From the NCBI GenBank assembly GCA_965199175.1, contig OZ240684.1:930001-994000 (forward strand): a stretch of 64,000 bases of DNA, written 5' to 3'. Source of the DNA: G963923945 sp965199175 (GTDB lineage Bacteria; Pseudomonadota; Alphaproteobacteria; G963923945). The translations under genes were made by a program, and so were the position numbers. Below are positions 41,842-56,487 of the stretch, one piece after another. Within the stretch, counting starts at the first letter, position 1; the number at the start of each line of letters is the position of its first letter. A model generated the notes under the pieces. It worked only from the letters and a program-made list of their open reading frames with translations, was not told the DNA's origin and did no database searches.

Positions 41842-43314
41842 GTGCGCGAAAACAGTTCCTCTAAAGACTCCTACAACAACCAAAAATCAGTACGGATTAC
41901 CGCCCTCATCGCCGGGCCAAGCCTCGCTTTGTTCCTGCTTTTGGTACCGCCACCACAGGATATGACACCCGAATCCTGGCGCTTGGTTTCTCTCATAATC
42001 TGGATGGTGATTTGGTGGCTGAGCGAAGCCGTACCCATTCCGGCAACTGCTCTGTTGCCGATTCCATTGATGCCGCTTTACGGCCTGAGCAGTACCACCA
42101 CAGTGACGACTCATTATGCTCATCCGCTTGTTTTTTTATTTCTTGGCGGGTTTTTGATGGCTGCGGCAATAAAACGTTGGGGTCTTGATAAACGCATTGC
42201 CTTAAAAATTATCGCTATAGTCGGGACAAGTCCTCAAAAAATCATCGGTGGTTTTATGATCGCCACTGCTCTTCTCTCTATGTGGATATCCAATACCGCC
42301 ACCACTATGATGATGTTTGCTGTCGCTTTATCGGTCATTAATTTCGTTTCTGACTCTACCAATGACGAAAAGATCGTCAAAAATTTTGGTATAGCTCTGA
42401 TGCTCAGCATTGCATACAGCGCATCCATCGGCGGTGTTGGTACCCTCGTTGGAACCCCACCCAATGCCTTACTCGCCGCCTTCCTGTCTGAGAATTATGG
42501 AATAGATCTCGATTTTTTCACCTGGATGCTGTTCGGTGTACCGATTGTTATCATGATGATACCTCTGACATGGCTCTTGATCACACAGCTGCTTTTCCCT
42601 GTCACTATAACAAAAGTCGGCGATATCAGTGCTATGATCAGACACGAAATTCTATCCTTAGGAAAAATGGGTTACCCGGAAAAAGTTGTCGGTGCTGTCT
42701 TCCTGGCAACAGTATCATTCTGGATTTTACGTATACCAATTACCCAAATCACCGGCCTGCCCATCAATGATACGTCAATCATTCTCATCGCTGTCTTGAT
42801 TTTGTTTGTCTGGCCGGTCTCAGGCCAGAAGAGAAATTTTATCCTTGACTGGCAGGCCACAGCCGATGTGCCTTGGGGAATTTTGCTCTTATATGGTGGT
42901 GGCTTAGCCTTAGCCAGCGGGTTTAGAGATACCGGTCTTGCCGAATGGATCGGGGCGGCTGTGAGTGGATTTGACATGGATCTTTTTACGCTGCTGCTGG
43001 TCATCACCGTATCCATGGTCTTCATGACTGAAATAACATCGAATACGGCATCAACAGCTACGTTTCTGCCAATTTTTGGGGCCGTAGCGGTCGGAATGGG
43101 TCTGGATCCACTCTGGCTTACCGTCCCGGTCGCAGTCGCAGCCTCAATGGCTTTCATGACGCCGGTGGCAACGCCACCCAACGCAATCGTCTTTTCCTAT
43201 GAACGGATGCATCTGCATGACATGATGCGCACTGGCTTTTGGTTGAATATGATAGCGATCGCTGTCATTTTGACGGCATTACATCTGCTTGCCGAACCCA
43301 TTTTGGGTCTTTGA
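41842..43314 (+). CDS. DASS-family (SLC13) anion transporter
   Basis: 490 residues with 11-13 predicted helices. The family signatures are present twice, as expected from its inverted repeat: SNTATTMMM and SNTASTATFLPIFG, plus GTPPNAL and ATPPNAIVFS. Members move dicarboxylates, citrate or sulfate with sodium. The start is a GTG at 41842. No partner gene is adjacent. Confidence 0.88.
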   Translation: MRENSSSKDSYNNQKSVRITALIAGPSLALFLLLVPPPQDMTPESWRLVSLIIWMVIWWLSEAVPIPATALLPIPLMPLYGLSSTTTVTTHYAHPLVFLFLGGFLMAAAIKRWGLDKRIALKIIAIVGTSPQKIIGGFMIATALLSMWISNTATTMMMFAVALSVINFVSDSTNDEKIVKNFGIALMLSIAYSASIGGVGTLVGTPPNALLAAFLSENYGIDLDFFTWMLFGVPIVIMMIPLTWLLITQLLFPVTITKVGDISAMIRHEILSLGKMGYPEKVVGAVFLATVSFWILRIPITQITGLPINDTSIILIAVLILFVWPVSGQKRNFILDWQATADVPWGILLLYGGGLALASGFRDTGLAEWIGAAVSGFDMDLFTLLLVITVSMVFMTEITSNTASTATFLPIFGAVAVGMGLDPLWLTVPVAVAASMAFMTPVATPPNAIVFSYERMHLHDMMRTGFWLNMIAIAVILTALHLLAEPILGL

Positions 43315-43515
43315 TCTTTTCTCAAGCCTCTTAAAACCGGCCCTTAAAAAAATCATTCCCGAAGCAATCTTGCTTTGGATCAAGCAGAACGCAAAATCAG
43401 ATGCACAAAAAGCCACAGCTTTGAAGACATGACTTCACCGGACCCTGAAAACGGGGCCTCATGCCGGCAATCCCTGCTATAATTTGGGTGAGCCAAACCG
43501 CACATAGCCTGATTG

Positions 43516-44415
43516 ATGGCGAGTACTATCTGGTCATTTCCATGCATATGCGCTATGTTCATGTTCATGGATATGTTGGTGATTGATCCTTCGACTGAGT
43601 CGAGTCTCCGGCTTGGTATCTTTGTCGGCGTGTTGGCTGTTATGGGTCTGTGGGAACTGGTCATGCCACGGCGTGACTTGGTTGCGCCTAAGGCGCGGCG
43701 CTGGTTCACCAATTTTGCTATCGTGCTGATTGATACTGCGCTCCTCCGGATTGCCTTCCCGATCCTTGCCGTAGGCCTGGCTGCCTGGACCACCAAAGCC
43801 GGTTGGGGCCTGTTCAACTGGCTCGACTGGCCGGTATGGATTGAAGTTATTTTGTGCGTTGCCCTTCTGGACCTCGCCATCTACGCCCAGCATGTGGCAT
43901 CACACAAGGTGCCGATATTGTGGCGTGTCCATCAGGTTCATCACGCAGACCGGGATTTCGACGTATCGACTGCAGTCCGGTTTCATCCGGTTGAAATTTT
44001 GCTCAGCATGTTGTGGAAATTTGTGGTCATCCTTGCCCTTGGCCCTGCATCACTGAGCGTATTCCTGTTCGAGGTTCTGCTCAACGCAACGGCAATGTTC
44101 AATCATGCCAATGTGCGGTTGCCGCTTGCTCTTGATGCTGTTTTGAGGTTGGTTCTGGTCACACCGGACATGCACCGGGTGCATCACTCGGTGGAACATA
44201 ATGAGACCGATTCCAACTACGGCTTTAACCTTTCTATTTGGGATCGCATGTTCAAAACCTATATCCCACAACCCTCCGCAGGCCATGAGGCAATGGAGAT
44301 CGGTTTGAAAGAGTATCGCGATATGGCACCGACCAGGCTTGGCTGGTCACTGATGCTATTTTTAAAACCCGGCCGGGCAAAAATCAGTACAAGGCCACCG
44401 GAATCAAGCGGGTAA
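43516..44415 (+). CDS. Sterol desaturase/fatty acid hydroxylase family protein
   Basis: 299 residues and about five membrane helices. Histidine clusters for a di-iron site are present: QHVASH, RVHQVHHADRD, and HRVHHSVEHNETDSNYGF. They match the membrane hydroxylase superfamily; the substrate is unknown. ATG 43516 opens the frame, though ATG 43564 is possible. The composition is richer in GC than in the neighbouring transporter. Confidence 0.85.
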   Translation: MASTIWSFPCICAMFMFMDMLVIDPSTESSLRLGIFVGVLAVMGLWELVMPRRDLVAPKARRWFTNFAIVLIDTALLRIAFPILAVGLAAWTTKAGWGLFNWLDWPVWIEVILCVALLDLAIYAQHVASHKVPILWRVHQVHHADRDFDVSTAVRFHPVEILLSMLWKFVVILALGPASLSVFLFEVLLNATAMFNHANVRLPLALDAVLRLVLVTPDMHRVHHSVEHNETDSNYGFNLSIWDRMFKTYIPQPSAGHEAMEIGLKEYRDMAPTRLGWSLMLFLKPGRAKISTRPPESSG

Positions 44416-44836
44416 AGGTTCTGCTGGTAAGAACCTGACCAGTGGGCCTGATCAAACCGGTCATTGAGGTTCTTCTAAAGCCAGTCATTGATTCCTTTGT
44501 AATGGGATCAGTAGTGTCATAGGAAAATCTGTAGCTGGCAGCACTCTTCGAGAGTAGCGACTGGACAGCTTTGCGCAATACGTACGCGTTGCAATACCGC
44601 GTTGCAATACACGGAAAAGAACAAAATGAATACATCAACGATCATGAGCCAGCGCATCACGCGATTGAATACAATCAGCCCGCTTTCCCATGCAGTCAAT
44701 GCGTTTTCTGATCTGATGTCACATTCTGCAATGCCTCAACGACGATGAGTCACATACCCCTCAAGGATCTTGTTCAAGTAAAACCTTTATTTACAAATTC
44801 GATTTATTCTTCAGAAGCAAAATTGGAGCACATAGA
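44416..44836. other. Intergenic region, no supported gene
   Basis: Starts with an AGGTTCT/AGAACCT inverted repeat (44416-44436), a probable transcription end for the hydroxylase gene. A 40-codon frame (about 44626-44748) is not recognisable. Confidence 0.4.
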
Positions 44837-46405
44837 ATGAATATCAAAATACTGGTTCTTTTCTTGCTTTTGACTGCTGGCTTCACTTCGGGGTCTTTAT
44901 TGTATAATGCATCTCATAGAGAAGAAAAACAGACTGACCCCTTTGCTCAATCGCCTCAGGACATATCTGAGCAACCGGAGGCTACAATCGCCCAGCCATC
45001 TTTCGCGCCACCTTCCGGGATATCCCCAGGCAAAGAAGAACAAAACATACCGGGTCACAATGCGCCCGGCCATACCGCATCTGGTCACAATATAGCTGAT
45101 CAAAAAGTAACCAGCGCGCCAGAAAAAAATGATTCCCCGGGAGTCGGACAAGCCATCATTCAACTGGCCTGCAAAACTGCTAATGCCGTGGGTCGTGCTG
45201 AACCCGATAACCAGCAATATCATTGCGATCCCTCTCAGACATCATCAGGCGAATCCGCATCAGATCCAAATACATCGATCCAATCACCCCAAAACGTCAA
45301 TCAAACAGCGCAAGTCGCAACCAGGGCAGATATAGATAACCTTGAGGATTCCGTTGCAGCCCAGACGGTACCAGTAACGGATGCACAGGCAACAGATGAA
45401 CAGGCCCAACCCCAAACGGTACAAGCAGCACATATCCACAAAACGGTAACAGGCCATTTCCCCGCCAATGGCTTCTATCGAGATAGCTTTGAGATTGATG
45501 GCTGGCCAGTGAGTTGCAACGATCATCCTATTGAAGTTATTGAAACTTTTTATGAAGGCACCGATCCCAGCGGCAGAGGGCGATATGATGGCCATAAGCT
45601 ATCGACGTTTAAGACTTCCACCGGGATAGATTTTGAAGGAAACGAACACATAACAAATCAGAGGCTCATTCTCTCTTCAGCTCTCAAAACCAAGCGAACT
45701 CTGACCAAGCTCTACCATTTTTACGATCAGTGCGTTGCATATGATTATCCTTCAAGCCACGAGCGCGCATGCCGGGTCGCAGAAAAAGGTAAAGAGGATG
45801 GTTGGTTGACACCAGATGGCGTGCAGTTTCTATGTCGGGAAACTTCCGGTGACGTATGCCAAAGTTTGAAACAGTGTTTCTCAGGGCCTCCGCCCAGTCA
45901 AACCTATACCAAGATTGATTCTGTCGATCCTCTGGCGCAGCAATATACAAAAGATTTTCCACCAGCAGGCGTCTATCCGCCAGGCAGTCTGAATATTGAT
46001 GGCATCCCTGCACGTTGTGAAAATACGCCCGTTCGTGTCTTCTCTGCTCCGGGGACAAATTGGCTGGGGACAGCAATTTTGGACGAAAACGTTATCCATC
46101 TCAATCGAGACAATCTGATTAACCAGAGCACAGCCGGCAAGCTGGCAGTTTTCTCCGATGAATGTGCTCATATTACCTATCAAGCCAGCAATTATGAGGC
46201 CGCATGCGGGAGCTGGGTCATTCAAAAACAGAATAACTGGATTGATGATCGAAATGTGGAACAGTATTGCCGCAGCGCGAAAGAAAATTTTTATGTTGGC
46301 GGCTATTATCTTGAGCACACATCCCCTGAACAAGCGTGCCAAAGAGCACGGGGATGTTATTCAGGAAGTATTCAACCTATCCAGGGATCGGTCTGGGGAC
46401 GCTAA
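44837..46405 (+). CDS. Secreted protein with duplicated Cys-rich domain
   Basis: 522 residues. Signal peptide or anchor (MNIKILVLFLLLTAGFTSGS), then 180 residues of Gln/Ser/Pro/His-rich linker. Two related domains of about 140 residues follow (about 209-350 and 373-510), each with IDG.P..C at the start, a central D.C...Y segment, a spaced Cys, and a final C.SG. The central parts (DECAHITY...ACGSWVIQKQNNW and YDQCVAYDY...ACRVAEKGKEDGW) recall the HECAHH...EADCWAV of a secreted metallopeptidase-like family, with the metal-binding His pattern lost. An inactive periplasmic peptidase fold is a tentative reading. Confidence 0.55.
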   Translation: MNIKILVLFLLLTAGFTSGSLLYNASHREEKQTDPFAQSPQDISEQPEATIAQPSFAPPSGISPGKEEQNIPGHNAPGHTASGHNIADQKVTSAPEKNDSPGVGQAIIQLACKTANAVGRAEPDNQQYHCDPSQTSSGESASDPNTSIQSPQNVNQTAQVATRADIDNLEDSVAAQTVPVTDAQATDEQAQPQTVQAAHIHKTVTGHFPANGFYRDSFEIDGWPVSCNDHPIEVIETFYEGTDPSGRGRYDGHKLSTFKTSTGIDFEGNEHITNQRLILSSALKTKRTLTKLYHFYDQCVAYDYPSSHERACRVAEKGKEDGWLTPDGVQFLCRETSGDVCQSLKQCFSGPPPSQTYTKIDSVDPLAQQYTKDFPPAGVYPPGSLNIDGIPARCENTPVRVFSAPGTNWLGTAILDENVIHLNRDNLINQSTAGKLAVFSDECAHITYQASNYEAACGSWVIQKQNNWIDDRNVEQYCRSAKENFYVGGYYLEHTSPEQACQRARGCYSGSIQPIQGSVWGR

Positions 46406-46499
46406 AACCACTCAATCAGTCAACATGCCGTTTAAAGGCCTTTTGAAGATTTTGAGAGACGTGACGGGAATCAGAAAAACCTCGAAAAGAGTTTTTTTT

Positions 46500-46725
46500 A
46501 TGCTTTTATCTTTCGGTGTCTTATCAGGCTGCGGTGAAGATATTGGCTATAATGAAGGGTACGGTGATGGCTTTGCGGTAGGTTACAATACAAACCTGTG
46601 AGATATGCGCGACTCTCATACATGGGGAGTTTAACAATAAAGATTACGCTAAAGGCTATAGCGATGGTATGACTGAAGGCATCGCGGCATGCAACCGTGA
46701 CCGGAAGGCTCGAACGGTACAGTGA
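46500..46725 (+). pseudogene. Small lipoprotein gene, frameshifted
   Basis: MLLSFGVLSGC is a lipoprotein signal with lipobox LSGC. The mature part has GYNEGYGDGFAVGYNT and then stops at TGA 46599-46601. In the next frame the expected continuation appears: CEICATLIHGEFNNKDY, AKGYSDGMTEGIAAC, ending 46725. An extra A in ACAAACC (46591-46595) explains the shift. The frame is open upstream to 46425. Confidence 0.6.
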
Positions 46726-46948
46726 CCTTATAGCAATCGACCAGCTCAGCCAGGAGAGACATGCGTCATAGAATGACGGCGGTGTTAATGACGCTTTACC
46801 AGAATTGAGCCTGGACCACCACAGGTACGTATCAGGCACTGTTTCGACTGGCATCGTGAAAGAAATCAGAATACGACCTGTTTGAAAAAGATCGACTCCC
46901 GCCATTTTCTCACTACCAAGAGATGTTGAACTTGTGTAGTGGTAATAT

Positions 46949-47782
46949 ATGAAACTGGTTTATCCGCAACGAAACACGATTATCTTTGGGTTTGATTCTG
47001 CCTGGACCGATAATCCAAAACAACCTGGGGCCATTTGCGCCATCGCCTTCAATGATCAGGGTGATGCCAATTTCATGGTGCCGGAATTGGCTTCCTTCGC
47101 GAAAGCATTGAATTGGATCACCGAGAAACAACGCGGCTTTGCCTTCAGCCTGGTCGCCCTCGACCAACCGACCATCGTCCCAAACCACAACAGCATGCGG
47201 CCCGTCGAAAAAGTAGCAGCGTCACTTATCTCTTTTGTCGGCGGCGGCGTCCAATCCGCCAACCGCAGTAAACAGACGATGTTCGGTGATGACGCACCGA
47301 TTTGGTGGTTTCTGGATAGGCTCAAGGCAAAAGAATTCCCTCATGAAGCAAGGACAGCGTCTTCGGGCCATTTCCTGATTGAGGTCTTTCCGGCCCTCGC
47401 CCTGACGGCCTTGAATCCGAATTTTGCCAAGCGGCTCGGTCACCCCAAATACAATCCGGGAAATCGCAAAAAATTTTGCATAGAGGACTGGAAAGCTGTC
47501 GTCCAAACTCTTTCTGAAAAAGCCGAAGCGATGGGAATCAATGGCCTGAGTACCTGGGCCAAAGGCCAGATTGATCTTTCCAAGCCCCGCAAAGCCGACC
47601 AGGACCGCCTTGATGCGGCCTTATGCGCTCTCATCGGATTGATCTGGCGTGGCGGCCCCACCGAAAACTCAGCCATGATCGGGGACACCAAAACAGGCTA
47701 TATGATCACCCCGGTCTCCCCGGAAACATTACCCCAGCTCAAAGACAAAGCAAAAGAACGTGATGTCGAGATAAGCCAATAA
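46949..47782 (+). CDS. DUF429 domain protein
   Basis: 277 residues. The motifs FGFDSAW, ALDQPTIVPN...RPVEKV, IEVFPALAL and QDRLDAALCALIGL match DUF429, an RNase H-like fold family of predicted nucleases. Acidic residues in the first and last motifs would bind metal. A hairpin terminator follows directly. No ribosome site is obvious. Confidence 0.8.
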   Translation: MKLVYPQRNTIIFGFDSAWTDNPKQPGAICAIAFNDQGDANFMVPELASFAKALNWITEKQRGFAFSLVALDQPTIVPNHNSMRPVEKVAASLISFVGGGVQSANRSKQTMFGDDAPIWWFLDRLKAKEFPHEARTASSGHFLIEVFPALALTALNPNFAKRLGHPKYNPGNRKKFCIEDWKAVVQTLSEKAEAMGINGLSTWAKGQIDLSKPRKADQDRLDAALCALIGLIWRGGPTENSAMIGDTKTGYMITPVSPETLPQLKDKAKERDVEISQ

Positions 47783-47789
47783 ACACCGG

Positions 47790-47804
47790 CCCCGGCAACC
47801 GGGG
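47790..47804 (+). terminator. Hairpin after the DUF429 gene
   Basis: CCCCGG, CAA, CCGGGG begins 8 bases after the stop. A second inverted repeat (GTACAAT/ATTGTAC) lies at 47822-47842. Confidence 0.55.
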
Positions 47805-47901
47805 TTCTCAACCCAGGTATTGTACAATCTTAATTATTGTACGCTCTTGATTGCAGAAAGGCAAAAACCCCAAAAAAAATGAGCCAACCCAGGCAGCGAC
47901 A

Positions 47902-48000
47902 AGACCTGGCGTCGACTCACTTTTCTGCATCCCAAGACGCAGCCCCATCGGCATTTTCGGGGCTGTGCATCTATTGGCTAAATGGGTTGATTACCAGCCG
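47902..48000 (-). pseudogene. Diverged 5S rRNA-like fragment
   Basis: The minus strand aligns without gaps over about 53 nt to the 3' half of the real 5S gene at 49901-50018, matching at about 38 positions, including CTGCGTCTT and CGCCAGGTCT. The helix IV region still pairs (CTGCGTC with GATGCAG), so several differences are compensatory. The 5' half is poorly conserved. It is probably a relic of another rRNA operon. Confidence 0.5.
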
Positions 48001-48029
48001 CGGACTCAAGACTTCAATAAAGGGTTATC

Positions 48030-49551
48030 TTAAAACCGAAGCAGCAGACGTGTCGAAAATTCGTGGTAAATTTTACCGCCCTTAAGGGACGGAATGTCGC
48101 GTTCACCGACCAGGGTATCGAAATCATAGTAATTGTAAGCAGCCGTCAGATACAGTTCACCAAAGAGGGACGCTTCGGTTTCAAAGCCGCTACTGATCGC
48201 AGCATTTTCAAAATTATATGATATCTCTATACCGGGTCTGACTTTTTTAAGGTAAGGCAGGCCGATATAAAACGTCTGGTCATAGCCCAATGTCAATTCC
48301 TGGGAATTGTTCCCATCAGTGACAAATTCAAAAGCAAAGCTGACCAATTTATTATCATCCAGACGATAATCAGAAGCAATCATCAATGTGGGGCCGTCCA
48401 CAGTGTAATAATTATAAAAATCCGCCGAGCCTCAGGATTCGTGCCTTGCGCTTACCTTTCGCAACGTAACCCCACGTGCCGAAAATGTAAGACCATGTCG
48501 TTCCTGATACAGCTGTGGTGATCAACTGGTTGCGCGCTAAATCCCGATCATCATAGTTCCTGCCCAATCTCTTCCAAGCCTCAATCATACCCGCTCGGTC
48601 ACCAACCGGATCATCCCTCAGAGCATTCGAACGTTTGCCAAATAAGTATTCAATCAGATCGTCGTTGTAGAGAAAATAGGACGCTGCATTGACGTAGTAA
48701 GAGTAGAATGTCGATATATCGAAATAGTCACCCTCAAGAACATGGTTCCTGACGTGATTTCGTGCCAAATTGACTTGCTGATTGATGCCAGCAGAGGCCG
48801 CTATCAGACTAGACTGGTCACCGGATAAAAATGGGGGCTGACTATGTAATTGTCGAATCCTCCCGTTCCGCCAAACATTCGCTCCGGTCTTATTATTGGT
48901 GCGAAACAAGTGAAATGAAAAAGAATAGGGATTATCACCGAAATCGTGAAAATCAGGATTGAACCCTCCATCCACACCAAAAAGAGCTCCTCGGGTACGG
49001 TGCGCATATTCGTGAACGGTTTCCCAACCGGTTGTGAAAACGTAGCCCGATGGGTTAATGAATGTTTCTCCATCCCCGGTAAATGGAAACACGACAGCCT
49101 GAAGGCCTCGACGTACTTGCGTCCACCAATGGCTGTTATCCACCCCCGGCCGGGATGTACCGTAGACCCATCTTTCCGTCCAATCAAATACATATCGCCC
49201 CAGTCCCTGGTAGTTCCGGTAGAACTGAACCATGCTGCGCGGCGAAGGAAGTCGACTCTCTAAGGTTCCGCTGTCAATAACAAACTGAGGTGCGGCAACC
49301 TTCTCCTTCTTATGATGAAGTTTGGGCCGGTTATCCTGGGCACTTGGTGGACAGGGCAATAACTGATCCGAAGCACTGACCGGGCACGGCAACAATATGA
49401 GGCTCAGTGCAACCCCACAAAAAAGCAGCTTAGAAACCACAAGTAACGTTGTGTGAGCAGTTTCTGGGCCACCTGGCCCATTTGTTGGTCCCAAAATGGT
49501 ACCGTTGATCACTTTCTGGAAATTGCTCAGTGTGGCATCCATCCGGCGCAT
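48030..49551 (-). pseudogene. Outer-membrane beta-barrel protein with HExxH, frameshifted
   Basis: Two minus-strand frames abut: 379 codons (49551-48412) and a second open to 48030. The second frame reads ADFYNYYTVDGPTLMIASDY where the first ends LRLGGFL, so one extra base near 48420 breaks a gene of about 505 codons. The N-terminus has a signal peptide (LLFCGVALSLILLPCPVSAS). WETVHEYAHRTRGALFG carries an HExxH metal site. The C-terminal part is beta-rich and ends in LLLRF, the terminal Phe typical of outer-membrane proteins. A protease-linked barrel or lipid-modifying barrel are both possible; I cannot name the family. Confidence 0.6.
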
Positions 49552-49900
49552 CTCTTAACTGTCACGCTCCCTGTGATCGGCAAGGGGAAACCGATGCCAC
49601 GCATCGCATATCTCAATGAACGCAGATACCCCGCCCTCATGTCACCATCCCGGATCAGGCAAGCAACCAACAGTGGCACGCCGGATCGAGTCTCTCTTGG
49701 TATATTGCATTTGTACAGCACATCTGAAAACCTGTGCAAGTATCGGAAGCCATAGTGCACCGGTCCGGCACAGAAGCTTCTCCGACATCGTGGCATCCAG
49801 CTGCCACCTCTCAAAAATCCTGAGAAAGCAAAGACAGGAGAAATAATAAAGAGATGCAAAGAAATGAGTTTTCTTTCGCAAACAGTTTTCCACAGCTACA
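49552..49900. other. Region between barrel gene and 5S, no supported gene
   Basis: Short frames on both strands are unrecognisable. It contains the leader of the minus-strand barrel gene and the downstream flank of the rRNA operon. Confidence 0.4.
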
Positions 49901-50018
49901 AGACCTGGCGGCGACTTACTCTCCCACGCCTTAAGACGCAGTACCATCAGCGCTGAGGGTTTTCACGACCGAGTTCGGGATGGGATCGGGTGTATTGCCC
50001 CTCGCCATAACCACCAGG
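49901..50018 (-). rRNA. rrf: 5S ribosomal RNA
   Basis: Minus-strand sequence CCTGGTGGTTATGGCGAGGG through GATCCCATCCCGAACTCGG to CGCCAGGTCT is standard 5S, about 118 nt, with pairing ends CCTGG and CCAGG. Confidence 0.93.
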
Positions 50019-50231
50019 CCATGTGGCTGCAGAAAAATTTTCCAATAAAATCAAACATATAAAACAGATAAAAACAGTCTGTTTTTATCTACTCTTGCTT
50101 TTGTTCGTTTTTGCTTTCATCTGTTTGCTGATCTTTGTTCTTTGCCTGCTCTTTTTCTTGTTTTTATCAAGCTCTTGTTTTTGTCAAGGGATGACTAATG
50201 GTGCGTTTTGTCCGCGCCAAGAGTAAGAGAG

Positions 50232-52976
<2,745 letters not shown>

Positions 52977-53339
52977 TTTGCTCTCAAACTCTTGTCGCGC
53001 ACAAATACACAACAGCACCCATGCACAACAAGAATACAAAGATACAATTTACCCGTTTGCGCTGTTCTTTGCGAACTCACAGGAACGAAACCCATGAATA
53101 CAAAAAAACAAACGCAACGGTTGCGATTCCTTGAAAATATCAAGAAATCGCCGGAAAACTCATTTCTTCACAATGTCACTGATCAGGAACCGACCTTATC
53201 AGACCGGTTACTTTACTCTTAAACCAACTGATTGCGTTCCATGTTTAAGACCATGACTCACTTTCTGTCGAACTCAAGAGAATTTCTATTTCATCGCATC
53301 CTTTACTTTCTTGCCCATTAACCAAACTGAAGCTCAATT

Positions 53340-53415
53340 TGGTGGAGACGGCCGGGATCGAACCGGCGACCTGAAGCTTGCAAAGCTACCGCTCTCCCAA
53401 CTGAGCTACGTCCCC
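53340..53415 (-). tRNA. tRNA-Ala (TGC)
   Basis: GGGGACGTAGCTCAGTTGGG at the 5' end, anticodon loop CTTTGCAAG, GGTTCGATCCC T-loop, encoded CCA. 76 nt. It lies in the 16S-23S spacer. Confidence 0.95.
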
Positions 53416-53600
53416 ATTCCCGAGATTGATACGAAAAACACAGATTGGTGTTTTTTTGCGTTTTCTGTTTTCTACTTTTCTCAACTCTGAAATTTGTCTT
53501 AATTCTGAAAACGCCTCGAGAAAATCTTGTGAGAAAACTTCACGAGCGATTTTTTGCCTGATTTTCTTTTTTGCCTGATTTTAAGGCCAGGGACGCTGAT

Positions 53601-53677
53601 TGGTGGGCCAGGGAAGACTTGAACTTCCGACCTCACGCTTATCAAGCGCGCGCTCTAACCAACTGAGCTACTGGCCC
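53601..53677 (-). tRNA. tRNA-Ile (GAT)
   Basis: GGGCCAGTAGCTCAGTTGGT at the 5' end, anticodon loop CTTGATAAG, T-arm AAGTTCAAGTCTT, encoded CCA. 77 nt. It sits between 16S and tRNA-Ala in the usual order. Confidence 0.95.
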
Positions 53678-54043
53678 CATTTGATTGGCTTGCTTATCTA
53701 ATACTCCGGCCCCACATCTGCAGGGATTTATATTTTCAGAGCAAAAGGTTTCTGCCCCCAGGCATCCCCTTAATTCGAGGGACGTGTGCGGAAAAGCACG
53801 GCGGATGCGAATGAAAGGGATTCACAGACGACGGCGTCAAAACCGTCTTTACCCAGATCGGGAATGAAACCAAATAATTGGCAAATGCCACCCATTTGAG
53901 AAATGCTTCCCGAAAATTATTGAAGATAAGCACCCAGAGTCTGGCTTTGAAATCAATCTTTGAGATGAAATGAACCATCTGAGATTTACCTGAAAGATAA
54001 ACCTCGATTAAGAGAAATTTCAAACATGACAGAACTCAAGGGC

Positions 54044-55553
<1,510 letters not shown>

Positions 55554-55809
55554 TTGGGTTCGCCGTCATAACGACGAAATTCAAGTCTGGGAGCCGAAAC
55601 CTGCACAAATGCGTGATACCTCATCCAAACAACAGAAAATCCGGCTTGGACAAAGTAATCAAGAATACACAAGATCCGGCGCGATCTCACACGCCGCCGC
55701 CTGTGCATCCCTTTCATTGATTTACAGTGTCAAAGAGCACGCCAAAACAGCAAAAATAATTCCGTCCTGACAGGCCGGGCGGAGAAGCTCCACACGGCAT
55801 AGGTGGCGG

Positions 55810-55838
55810 TGTATACGCCTTACCCGAACTGCTGTCAA
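55810..55838 (-). promoter_or_regulatory. rRNA operon promoter
   Basis: On the minus strand TTGACA (55838-55833), 17 bp, then TATACA (55815-55810), about 260 bp before the 16S 5' end. The near-consensus boxes and spacing fit a strong rrn promoter. Confidence 0.7.
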
Positions 55839-56487
55839 ACACTTTCCCGTCATGACACCAAAATAGCGGTAAACCTGCTCCCTGTTTGGTGTTTTTTATC
55901 AAAATTTCAATCTTCGCCTTGATGATTTTGGTTCATTGAGCATACCCTTGGTTGGGTAAAGAGCGATCAGCATTTCTGAACAATTTCGCCACTTCCATGA
56001 TTGGCGAAGAAAAACGGCCCATACAAATCATGAGAATGCATAATCAAAATCCAAAAAAATACGGAACTTCTTAAAGAATACTTTCTGTTTTCCTAGTCTG
56101 AGAATACATAAAGTTAATGACACTCACTTTGTGAAGTTGGCTTATAGTGTTCAAGCATTCATGTTACCCAAATAGCTCTATCTTCGTTGCTCATAATATT
56201 ATACTGAGTTAGCATTGCGCAAATAACAATAAATACGTTTGGTATCAAAAAAAGATGAATGCAGGACTTCCCGTCGATCACCCAGCTGCACATGATCAAA
56301 CGCCGACACCCTGGGGTTAAATTTCCTGTAAGCCCCTGTTGACTACGGTCCGCCTGATGGTCATTAACGTTACAGCTTCTTCTTTATGATTGCATTTTGT
56401 CTTTTTAGCCTTCATTTTGAATGCCTTTATTCTTAATCTTTTCTTTCCTTTTATTTTTAACTCTTTATATATCCTAAATTCTCGTGT
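55839..56487. other. Divergent intergenic region, no gene
   Basis: AT-rich; presumably upstream activating sequence for the rRNA operon on one side and the M23 gene promoter on the other. No frame, RNA or repeat is recognised. Confidence 0.5.

Noticed and set aside
47837..48085. 82-codon plus-strand frame after the DUF429 gene
   Set aside because: It overlaps the 5S-like fragment and the end of the barrel gene on the other strand and has no domain.
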